Shown: positions 12,956-24,191 of the stretch, piece by piece | Numbering within the stretch: the first letter of the stretch is position 1 | Layout of the letters: each line of letters starts with the position of its first letter | Source: Oikopleura dioica | Taxonomy: Eukaryota; Chordata; Appendicularia; Copelata; Oikopleuridae | Assembly (NCBI GenBank): GCA_907165135.1 | Contig: OU015568.1 | Location: 14,206,501-14,270,500 of the forward strand | DNA: 64,000 bases | Reading direction: 5' to 3' | Program-made: the position numbers and the translations under genes | Notes under the pieces: model-generated | What the model saw: the letters and a program-made list of their open reading frames with translations, nothing else | Database searches by the model: none | Told to the model about the DNA's origin: nothing

Positions 12956-15900
12956 TTTACAGCCTTTATCAGCTTCTTCCTCAAATGCGGCCCTAAATGT
13001 CCACTCGAGGGAGGAAATTTTTGTCACTTATCAATCAAAATTTCGAAAAAATTCCAATTTTTTCTCGACCTCAAGTTCTAAAACCGATGAAATACTGTAT
13101 AAATAAAGCAATGACCGAAGGAGATTTCGATGATGGCTGTATGTATCAATCTGTACAAATCCCTGACAATTGAAGACATAAATGACAGCACGCGAAAACC
13201 CAAATTATATTCAAAAGAATTGGCAAGACCAAGACACACCGACAGAATGACAATAATGACTCCTTTATTCTTGAGAATGAATTAATCGATGCAACAAATT
13301 ATGTTGAAAATCCAGCTCTCCAGAATACGCGAGATAAAGTGGAAACAGTGAGTTGCTTCGGAAATGTCATTTGGCTTACGGTAATGACACATTTTCAAAG
13401 CTGGCGTATATTGATTTTCCAGACATTTTGAGACGACATTGGCGGAAATATCACACCGGGATACATCGCGCTAGATTTATGGCTCGTGAAACACGGAAGT
13501 GGATGGTCGGTTTACGACCACTAATTTTCATACTTTCCAGTTTTCCGAAGTTCAAGACTCTTCAATATTTCGAACTCAACTTGCGACATTCTCTTTTGCC
13601 AGATGCAGAAACTCGCAAGAATTAAATAGATCAGAATCGCTTTATTTTGAACGAGAAAACTGAGCCGGTTTTCTTCGAAACCATCAATTAGTCGAAATTC
13701 GCCTCATTACAATTCTGATCAAATTCATAAAGTTGTAATTGAAGGGAATCTGCCGGATGCGGCACTCGATCCATCAACTTTTACAAGGGAAGTCGCGCGC
13801 ATCAGGAAAAATAATATGAGATGGAGGAAAGCTGAAACCGCCAATTGCACTGAAGTCTTTTTGAAGAGTCACCTTCAAGGTCGAATATTGAAGCTTCAAA
13901 GCTGTACGAAATGATTTTGAATTTTTGGACCGATTCCCGAGGGAGCAGCAGTAGTTGTGCTCCGTCGGAGATTTCGATTTGAAGTGACAGCCCTGTCGAA
14001 GCCGCTCAATTCGCCCAGACAAGCACAACTTATTTCGACAAGTCAAAGTCACAAATCAATATTAACCTGGGAATTCAGAGATTTGCAAAAAAAAATATTG
14101 AACTCAATTGAGCAATGAGCGATCTTGCCCTGAGAATTTATATCTGTTGGTCAATTAATGAAGTGACCCGCTAAAATTGGCGTAAAATGACAGCGTAAAT
14201 CAAAAAAGCATCATCAAAACATAACCCGGAAATCCTCGTTGACTTCTATATAGCTTCAACTTATTGTCATATCTTATCGTTCTCTCGTAAAACTCAAGTC
14301 GTTATTTATCGGCTGATCTCGGCCCCGATGAGTAAATCAACGGAGACTTGTTAGAGAGTGCCGGAAGTGCTCGTACGTCAAGGCTTGTTTCAGCCGCTCT
14401 CATCTAACCTCACTGAATGACTAAACAAAAATCACATTTGTTAATAAAATTATACTTTTCAATGAATACTTTCCAAGCTAAATCACTTCAGAGTTTTCTT
14501 ACCATCTTTTTTGAGGTAAAATTTACTAAATTATTTGTTTTTAACAAAACTTACAGCAGTCGAAAATCCCATTCAGTGACCTTGCCAAACATGCATCTAA
14601 AAGTTAATTGACTCAATTGACAGGTTTGATAGGAATAGAAGTTGGCCGCGCAATGAAACATGACTTGAATTTGGCCACAGAAATTGAAAGAATAAAATAA
14701 GAAAGTAAAAAAGCGCTGCAAATATTTGAATCTGTCAAAATATGGGCGCCGATGCACTCGAGATATTCGCACGCTAAGGGCGGCTACCCAACATTTGATA
14801 ATGACGCAAATATTTGGCCCATTTGCTACCGTAGGTTTTTTCCATATGGCCTGGGAAAATACATCATTGGTATCTGTACCGAGAAGATAGAAGCAAAGGC
14901 ATTAACTGTTGACTAATTCACTGTTGTCTTTAATGCTTCATAATCGACAGCTGAGGCATCAATTGCTGTCTCTGCAATACATACGATCCCATATTGACAC
15001 CACAAATTGATCATACCCTCGAATCGTGATTTATGTCGACATTCGAAGTTTCATTTTTTCCCGAAGGGTCACGTGCCCTTCGGAGGCTATAAAATTGGAG
15101 TTTGACAGAATGACAGCCGGAAAGGGACCCCTAAAGTGTCGTTTATGGGAGCAGTACTAATCGTGTGGAATTTCCGAGGATTCGGGAAGGCGCACGCGAC
15201 GGATATTTTTATGATCAGTTAATTAGACAGTTGATTAGCCGTTCTTGCGGTTACTCAAGAATGGTCTCTTCTTTGAGAAGTTCGAGCGTATTCAGTAGCC
15301 CGAATCTTCGAATGATGGACAGCTCGATTCTGACTTGACATAGTAATGCAAAGATAGAGTCGATCGAGTAGCAACTGTATTAAACAGAGAAGAACTCATG
15401 TTTGTCGACTGTCGGGCCATTCGGTTACAGTTCTTGCTTCACGAGCGCTAGTATTGCTGTTTGCGCCGCGTCAAGTTGAGTCCATTGAAGTCGATGTTGC
15501 CTGTTTGCGATGGTTGACAGGCCTCTTCGGGCAACCTCTTGAGCCTGACAAAATTGTATTTGCGGACCTGCTTAAACTTTGATCCAGATCACCCGCAAGC
15601 TTATCCTTCTCATCAGCTTTTTCGACGCTAGAAAGTGCATACCGTAACTGATTTACCGCCATTTGAATGCCGTGTTACAGTATTTTCCTTTTTTCTATGC
15701 TGACATTCTGGACAGTCAACTTCAGTCTCTTTGATGAGTTAGCATCAACGCTCCAGAAGACACTGGCTATGTAGATAACAGATGGAGCTAACTTCGCTGA
15801 TCCAAGGAGAGATCATTAATCGAGTTGTCTTCGTTGATTGCCCCCTGCCGACATCAAGTCTAACCTCTGAGAAAAAAACTCTGAATATTGACTCAATGCG

Positions 15901-16412
15901 TTAAAATGATAAATTTCTTTTTATCAGCTGGTTATTTTTTTCCTAAAACATACAAATTTATCCTTTTGTCTCAAACTTTATTCTTATAAATTTCTAGACG
16001 GGGTTACGTAAATCATCTGATACCCAAAATCAATTGTTTCAAAAAATTAAAATAAAGTAAACATTAAAAACATGATGCTTACGCCACCACCAGTTAACTT
16101 TCGTCTTCCCACCAGAACTGGGTCATTACATAACACCTTTTCCATGCAATTGAGTGCTGATTCGGTTACGTAACGTGCCCTCCGGTTCCTCATCGACAAC
16201 AGAATTGCCTATTTTTTCAGGATCTGGCTCGAAAATCGTTACTCTTTTTATTGCCACTTCGAAAAATAAATCAGATTTTGAACTTTTTCCGTTTATTCCC
16301 TCTTCTTCCGTTCAAAGTTCAGAGATTGAAAAAAAAGACGAAAATTTCCTCAGAGACTCCCTTTCTTTATATTTATTTATTCTACTGATTGCTTTATTTT
16401 CAAGAAGGTGCG
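12956..16412. other. Intergenic regulatory region between Meis and glycogenin
   Basis: About 3.4 kb between the outermost putative Meis exon (minus) and the glycogenin start (plus). No gene supported; open frames are short and without family features. Further TGACAG sites at 13183, 13985, 14188, 14618, 14732, 15103, 15111 and 15515. A divergent promoter region is likely near the glycogenin end. Confidence 0.5.
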
Positions 16413-18480
16413 ATGACAATCGGCGAGCGCATCGGATTCGTCACCTTGGCCACGACTGACAGCTACGCTGCTGGAGCTCTCGTCCTAGCGCGATCACTTA
16501 GACAAGTCAATACTGTTGCCGAACTCGTCTGCTTGGTAAAACCTCTCTATTATTTTAATTTTTTTATAAATCTCCCTCCTAGGTCAGCAATTCTATCAGT
16601 GAAGGAACTCGAACCCGACTCGCGTCCGAATTCGATGATGTTATCGTTGTTGACGTTCTCAACTCCAACGACGATGCTATGCTCACGCTTTTGAAGCGAC
16701 CAGAGCTTGGTGTCACACTGACAAAGGTACGAAAACCCTCCTCTCTCCCTGTTGAATTTATCTTTTTAAGCTTCATTGCTGGAAACTGACCCAGTATAAT
16801 AAAATGGTATTCCTCGACGCTGACGCCCTGGTCGTCAAGAACATTGACGATCTCTTCCAACGGGAGGAAATCTCCGCTGTTGCCGATTGTGGCTGGCCAA
16901 GTTGCTTCAACTCCGGCGTTTTTGTCTTCAAGCCATCCGTGGACACATTCAACGAGCTGATCGAATTCGCAAAGAACGAGGGAAGCTTTGACGGTGGCGA
17001 TCAAGGCCTCTTGAACGACTTCTTTTCCGATTGGTCCACAAAATCCATCGATAGAATTCTCCCCTTCGGATACAACGTCCACGCCGCCGCTACCTACGCT
17101 TATGTCCCTGCTTTCCGTCGATTCAAAGATCAGGTCAAGGTCGTCCACTTTCTCGGTAGCACCAAGCCCTGGACATCCAAGAATCCACCACAGGGCGAAT
17201 TCTCCCAATTCTGGCAGCTCTGGTGGTCTCTCTACGAGTCCAATAACCAGGCAAAAAGCTCCGAAAACGTCTCCCAGAACACTTCAAACAATAACTCCGT
17301 CGAAACGCCTGTCATGACGCCTTCAGGCTTCGCTGCTGTCGGCCAGAGTCAACCAGGATTCACACCAACTAGCCCTGCCAAAGCTGGATTCGACATTATC
17401 CAGGTACCTTTATTATTTATTTTTGCCGCTAACTGTCGATTTCTAGGACCATTTGAACGCTCAGCTCTCCTCCGAAGCTTCAGAACCCGCTCCAAAGTTC
17501 GACATCAAGCCATCAAAAGTAATGTTCTAAGAAGCGAAACATGTGCAATTTTAACTTGTCTTAACTTTAATAATATGCGGCATATTATATGCCCAATTGT
17601 ATGATCAAATCCGAATATAAAATAATGTGAAAAGACGATTCATTTGATTTTGTCGCAAAAGCATTTTCCACTTGAATTGAGCGATTGAAAAGAGCATGCT
17701 TTGAATCTCCCTTTTGTGGTGTTGTAAAAGTTAACGAATGTTTTCAGCTTGCACGGCCGGTTTTATTCCGAGAGCAGAGTCGCAAATCATCAGAGCCAGA
17801 TTCGGGACACGGATCAGAAGCAGAAGAGAGCAACAAAACTACTCCAAAGTTGAAAGCAAAGCCGAAGTTGATTCTCAAACAAGCAAGCCCTAAACTGCAG
17901 CTGAAATCGAGTCCTCCGATGTTCAAATCAGAGCCAAAACAGACAGCATTTCAGCCACAAGTTCCCCTCAAAACTTCTCAAATCTTGAAGAACGAGAACA
18001 AAATTCAAGAGGAAGAAATCACGGAAACCGTCGTTTTGACCCAACAAAAGTTGGTTCCAGAGCAACCGGAGCTCGTAGAAAGCAGCTTCTCGACTGATGA
18101 ATCTTCTTCTACCCACCCAAACACGTCGGATTATATCGAAGAAGCAAAACGAATCTGCGCCGGAGTTTTCAACAATATCTCGGAGCGGTTTTCCGGCGAA
18201 AAGGGCGAGGTCGAAAGCGAAGATTTCGAAAACGAAGAAAGTCGGGAAAGAGCCAGATCCTACGCGATTGTCGACGATAGAAGTAAGGATCTTTCAAAAG
18301 TCGTTCCAAACTAAGGCATTATTTTTAGGCATCTTGGCTACTGAGCGAGAAGAAGCTCCCATCAGAAAATCACCATCGATGACGGAATTGCTTTTATCGC
18401 AAAACGGCGTCCTCATTTTTGGAATCCTCGGTGCCATCGTCTCCGCTGGATACATGTACTTCCGATACCAATACTCCTAG
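16413..18480 (+). CDS. GYG1: Glycogenin (self-glucosylating glycogen primer) with a C-terminal membrane segment
   Basis: GT8 glycosyltransferase that primes glycogen by glucosylating its own tyrosine. Exons 16413-16535, 16583-16726, 16771-17403, 17447-17518, 17748-18282, 18329-18480 give 552 residues with consistent phases. The catalytic domain is residues 1 to about 240: [14 protein letters not shown], metal-binding D-A-D at about 105-107 (VFLDADALV), [17 protein letters not shown], the tyrosine-bearing TYAYVPAF at about 197-204 and [12 protein letters not shown]. Then a long Lys/Glu/Ser linker, and at the very end a hydrophobic stretch ([19 protein letters not shown]) followed by a short basic tail, the layout of a tail-anchored protein. 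The intron at 17519-17747 is long for this genome and AT-rich, so the last two exons could instead be an alternative 3' end or a separate transcript. AATAAA at 18588. Confidence 0.88.
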
Positions 18481-19203
18481 AAACATTGACACTGTCATTC
18501 TTCAACAGACCACCTTTCCCACCGATAGAAAAATGAAACAAGCACGAAACTGAAACAGTTCACAAAGACACAAACCGTTACTTATTCAATAAATAATGTT
18601 AAAAATACCCATCAATCGAAAACTTTCTTCGAGAAAAACCTTTGAAAGGGATTTTGTGTGAAAAACTGGTTTCCGGCTAATCCCCGCCGGAAGAATTTCA
18701 TCAAATAACGGCCTGACAGCTGAAGAATTTAACTATTCGTAGCGCATCGATCCATTCTTTGCCATTCTCATATTCTTAATCCTTCAAAAGGTCATTTTCT
18801 CGTACTTTTTCCTTGTAAAAATAAGATCATCTCCAAGATAATTGATCCTTTTGCGTCGTTTCATTGGCTCAAACAGAGAAATCGCGCTGGTGGATTGGCG
18901 CGGTGGTAGTTCAATAAAGCAGGAAAATGTGCGAAAATAGAGCAATAAAATATAAAAACTCTCTGCATGAGATTTCCGAAACTCCCGCGAAGCGTAAATC
19001 AGGTGCGTAATCAGCATAAAATCTAATCGATTGATCCCGCGCGCCAAACGCAGCGTTTGAATAGCGCGCGCCGCTCCCATTGGCGGATTTGAACGAAATC
19101 AGCCAATACAACCGTGACGAGGCTGCAGGCGCTGTATTTGGCCGACAATTATTACTCGCAATTTTCGTCTAATTTTTGAATCACCGGAATTCTGAAATTC
19201 AGA
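18481..19203. other. Glycogenin 3' UTR and upstream region of the citron-like gene
   Basis: Contains the poly(A) signal AATAAA at 18588. No kinase-like coding sequence is present here, which matters for the citron-like gene that follows. The acceptor TTCAG at 19196-19200, one base before that gene's ATG environment, suits trans-splicing. Confidence 0.6.
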
Positions 19204-22200
19204 ATGTCGGACTCAGAGAGGGATAAACTTATTGAATCAATCTGCAGATTAAAAGCGGAAAGAGATCAACTCAGAAAGAAAGAAGAAAAATGGACTCAAG
19301 AACGAGACAGAGTAAAAAAGGTAAGAATGATAGAAAATTCCTCAAATAACAGTAAACTAGGGAATGAGAGAGATGGTCGACAAAGAAATGGCGAAAAGAG
19401 CAGAGACAAAACGAAAGTATGAGGCGAGAATCAGTCAACTGCTAGAAACCATTGAAGCTGAGAAAGAAAATTTCTCGGGAAAGCAAGCTGAATTCTCAAA
19501 CTATCAAAGAAAATTGAGAGAGCAAAGTCTTGAACTGGAGAAAACAAAGTAAATGCAACTCATTTTTAAGTCCCTTGACCATTTTTAGCAACGACAAGAA
19601 TCAGCTCAACAGGCAGATTTCCCAGCTTCAAGATGAAATCGATCAGCACGAGCAAGACTTGCGCGATTTCCAAACGCTTCAGAAAGACTACAAATCGCTA
19701 GAAAATAGAAACATCCGTCTGCAGTCAAAGCTCGACGAGATCAACGCCATAAAACGCGAAAGAGATGAACTCTCCCAAAATCTGCTCGTCTCCGAAGCCG
19801 AAGCCCGTTCAAAACGCGAACAACTCGAAAAGTTGCGCAACGAACTTGACGTAGCCAAAGCAAAGTGTGTGAAAATCAAGTCAGAATACGATTCCGTCAT
19901 CAAAAAAGAACGCGCCAACGTCGAGAACAGAAATGAAGCGATCATCCGAGAATTCGAGCAGCAAATCAACGAGTTGGAAAATACAATCGACGAGCAAAAT
20001 CGCGATCTGAAGCAGCTCCAAGCTCAAGTGCGGCAAATATCGCAAGAGTCCGACGAATATCAATCTCAACTGGCGATGGCGAACGAGAAGATTCAATCGC
20101 TCGAGTGGGATTATAAACAATCAAAAAAGGAGCTAGAATCGATGAAGCGCAAGGAGTCGAGCCAGGCGCAGAATTTGGAGCACAAAATCAGCGAAATTGA
20201 AGACGAGCGAGATGTTCTCATGGCGAATCTGAACGCGAAAAACAGCGAAATGGCGCAACTCAAGACCATCTTGACGAACACCGAGGATGACCGAAACGAT
20301 CTGGTTCGCCAGTTGAGCGCGGCGAGGGAAGAACACGCGCAGCTGAGAAGAGAGCACGACTCAAGACAAAAGAAAGATGTCGAATCTGAAGCTAGCCAGA
20401 AACTACGCTTGGACGAGCTTAAAATTGAGAATCAGAGACTGAACAGGGATATCGAGTCCTTGTCCCAGCAACTTGACGACAAAGAACACGATGTCGCGGA
20501 CTTGAGAATCAGCTGCGAGGAAAAACAATCCCAAGTTGAAGACCTTCAAGATCGCCTGCGAAACGCAGAAGATAACCAGCGTCAACGAGCTCTAGAAGTG
20601 TCAAGAATCGAACAAAACCGAGAAGCAGATCGGCTCCAGAGCCAGCTTGATCTAAAAAACGCCGATTTACGCCGGGCAATCGAGCAAGAGTCTCGTCTGC
20701 AAACTAAATTAGACACTCTTCAATCTGATTACGAGTTGCTTCTCAGCCAAGTCGAAGACAGGGACACAGAACTGGAAAATATAAGATCACAGATGGTCTC
20801 GTTAGAAGCTGAGCGAGACGATCTTCTTCTAACCGTCTCCCAGCAAGATGCGTCGAAAAAGAGTGACGATGCAGAAACTAAGAAAGAGGCTAGAAGAGAG
20901 CTAGAAAGCGCCAGACGAGAATTCAAAAATGAAAAGGACTTGCTGCGAAGAGAAATCGTCCAGCTAGATCGACAAGTTGTTACGCTCAAAGAAAACTACA
21001 GAAAACTAGAGACAGAGCATGCGGAAGAAAGAGATGAGTCCCAACGACTTCGACAAGAACTACTTCGCGCAAATGACAACTCAGGCGATGTGCAAGCCAA
21101 AGCCGATCAGATCAGCGCGTTGAAGATAAAAATGCGCGTTCTTGAGCAAGAAAAGGCGACTCTGATGGAAGCTGTAGATGGAATGGAAGATGAGGTTAAT
21201 GGAAAAGAGTCTGAGATTCAAAAACTTCAGCACGAGATTCGTCTTGGCGAGAAAGAACGAAAGAACTTCGAAAAAATCGTGATTGAAGAAAGGGCAAGAG
21301 CAGAGGCGGTCGAAGCTGAATTCAATGTGCGAAATCGTCGAACAAACGATGATGACCTAAAGATAGAAACGCTTGAGGAAGAAATCGAACAGCTAGAAAG
21401 ACGATTCGGCCGTGAACGCGAAAAACTCACTCAAGAAAACGAACTCCTTTCAGCGCAGAACAGGGATTTGCAGAAAAAACTTCAGCGAAAAGACCGCGAA
21501 ATAATTGAAGCAGAGGATGAGAGACTCGGTCAGATTGAGGAGTCAGATCAACAAGTGGTTGAACTCATGAAAAAGTTAAAAAGCGAGCGTGCAAAGCGAG
21601 ATCTGATGGAGCAGGAGTTTCAAAAGTACGAGCGTGATCATCTTGAATCCGTGCGAGCTATGAAACTTGATCAAGCAACTGCGATGGAGCATTTTAAAGA
21701 AACCAAAAAGCTTCAGAAAGAGATCGATCAGCTAACCGGACAAGTTCTCGCTGAGCGCGAGAAAAACAACCAATTCAAGCACGAGAACAGCGACTTGAAG
21801 ATAGACCAAGAGCGCAACCGACAGATCAATCATCAGCAAGCGAAGCTTATTGAAATGCTCCAAAGGCAGAATGAAGAACTCACCCCGAAGAAGCTAAAAA
21901 AGAAGAATAAAGGAATGACTCCTAATTATGCCCCGCCTCCACTCTACAAAGACCTCGAGAAGCAAATTGATCAATTGCGAGTTGAGAATTCCAAGCTCAA
22001 ATCTAAGCTCTATGGTTCCAATACAGATCTTGACAAGATTCCTACAAAAGCGAAGCTTTCAAGTAAATCACGAGAAGCATCTCCAAGTAAACCTCCTCGA
22101 TCATTTGCAGAAAAACTCAACATTCGCAAATCTATCTCACCAATGGATCCTTTCCCAGCTTCATATGTCGGCTTATGTGCTGTGTCCAGCCTGCCTGTTT

Positions 22201-23972
22201 ACATCGGAGACATGATTGTCAAAAAAAAGCTGGTCTAATCGCGCACGAGCGCTTTTCAAATGAGTTCACGTTCCTACTAAGCAATTCCAAAAAAGGAAAG
22301 AAGGACCGGAACTTCAATGGAAACCTCCTTTACCTGTACAGGGGCGAATGGGCTAGAGTCACTGGTCGAGTAGAAGGCACCTCGCTTGTTCTCGCAGGTG
22401 ACTCGTTTGAAGAAGCAATTGATCTAAAATCCAACATTGCTCTTCACGGCGCAGTCTGCTTCGATCACGTGAAATTCATGGCAGAAGTTGATCACGAATT
22501 CTGCTTCGGAATCGAGCACATTCCAGCTTCGTTCGGTTCCAAGTACCGCCCTGAAATGGAGTACTTCTGCGCTCTGAACCTTTCCGATAAACAGAACTGG
22601 TTCGAGACATTGAAAGATATCGTCAATTCTCCGCCGAGTTTACCTGCAAACGATCATAACAAGTTCGACGTTCAAAAAGTTCATTCGTTCCAAGATAAAA
22701 TTCCTGATATTTGTTGCAGTACTCAGGTAACCCTTATTTATTCGATAAAAACTAACTTTGCATAAGATCGATGGATATACCCTCATTGGCTCAACAGACA
22801 ACCTTCTGGCGACAGACGGCAAAACCATTGTCGTCGCATCCAAAGCGCCGATAGTTGAGTTGGAGTCCTTCGAAGATCTCGTATTTGGAATAGGTTACAG
22901 AGAGCGATATCCAGTCTTTTTCTACGCCGACGGAGTCCGAAGTCTTATTCGAAGCAAAGTTCAAATCACATTCAACAGAATAACAAAAGAAAGAGTTCAC
23001 GTTATCAAGGCAGGACGATATCAAGGAAAATATGCTCTTGCTGCCGCATTCAACACGTAAATAATCTGGAAAAACTCATCAAGCTCAATTTGTTTTTAGG
23101 ACAATCAAGCTCTTCCAGTTCTCTAAACAGCACGCGCTTGATAAAGAGTACGAAGTCCTCGAAGTTCTCCGCGTCAAACTTGACAGTGCTCCATCATCAC
23201 TTGCCTTTTCCTCAAGCTCATTGATCTGCGGAACCGACAGAATCATCGAAGTCGACTTCCATAAACAAACAGCTGAACCGTATCTTGCCGAGTCCGAGCT
23301 TCGCAAAACCCACCAAGAGAAGCCTATTGATATGTTTGCGCTTTATGATGGAGGAAAGGTAGAAAATAACGATTTTAATAGAAAACTTATCGTATTCAAG
23401 GAGCGGCATCTAATCTGTGGGCAACATGGAGGATACTTAGTAGACAACTGCGGCCGAATCGTCCAGCGAATCAACTGGTCATCCCTTCCACTCGACTTCA
23501 AGTACTCCGAACCCTACCTCTTCGTATCCCACATGTTCGGCATCGAACTCGTGAAGATCGGCATTGCACAAGTTTCCCAGCCGATCATTCTATCTTCCTT
23601 CCGGCCGAGACTTTTGGGCGTGGCAGGCGAAGGACAGGTAACATGATGATTCCTCGGCAACTAATAATCATTATTTATTCAGCTCATATTGCTCTCGCGT
23701 CCGTATGGAGAGAAGCGGTCCGCCTCGGCGACGGTGAAAATTTTATCCGGCACTGAAGAGATCGAATATGACGAAGCCATCAGTGGCCCAAGTTCGCTAA
23801 ACTCCCACATCGGCCTAGCTTACAGACCATCTAGGTATTGTCAAAAATAAGCATCAGCCATTCAAATATATTCAGAGCATACCGACAAACCGCTCCAAGG
23901 ATCGAGCCTCGGTTCGAGCTCCAAAATGAAACCACTTCCTCGGGCATGATGGAATACTCTGTCTACCGATAA
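19204..23972 (+). CDS. CIT: Citron-like coiled-coil, PH and CNH domain protein without a kinase domain
   Basis: Citron works at the midbody in cytokinesis, binding Rho. Exons 19204-19320, 19361-19548, 19589-22176, 22230-22726, 22767-23056, 23100-23637, 23683-23834, 23876-23972 total 4467 nt, 1488 residues. Residues 1 to about 900 are almost continuous Glu/Lys/Gln-rich heptad coiled coil. A PH domain follows (ending DKQNWFETLKDIV), then a citron/NIK-homology domain with RINWSSLPLDFKYSEPYLFV, close to vertebrate citron. The usual N-terminal Ser/Thr kinase is absent, as in the short neuronal Citron-N form. The C1 zinc finger expected between coiled coil and PH is not recognisable; Cys/His residues there fall in the wrong frames. 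The 22177-22229 intron ends in an A8 run, an unusual acceptor; a one-base assembly error in that homopolymer is the alternative. Confidence 0.85.
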
Positions 23973-24191
23973 AAGGGAACATACCTACTTTACTCAATTT
24001 ATTTTCCTTATTTTTATTGACCTCACTTCACCTTCCCTTTCCTGCTTCTAGGAACTGCCTTACACCCTTCACATTCCACAGCAAACTTATTTTTTTCCCA
24101 GAAATTGTTCTATCCAACTTTAATTGCGAATATCCTATGCAGAGCACTCTTCATTTCAGCAGCCTCATAAAATTATTGAATTTAGAATGCA

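Noticed and set aside
13774-14052. 92-codon minus frame upstream of Meis
   Set aside because: No ATG-led family sequence, no supporting splice signals and ordinary base composition for the intergenic region; treated as chance.
18784-19080. 98-codon minus frame between glycogenin and citron
   Set aside because: Low complexity-free but without any conserved pattern, located in 3' UTR/promoter sequence with no splice or start support.
23358-23380. 23-nt GT...AG stretch within a citron CNH exon as an intron
   Set aside because: Far shorter than other introns here, and the frame reads through it without a stop, keeping the CNH domain continuous.
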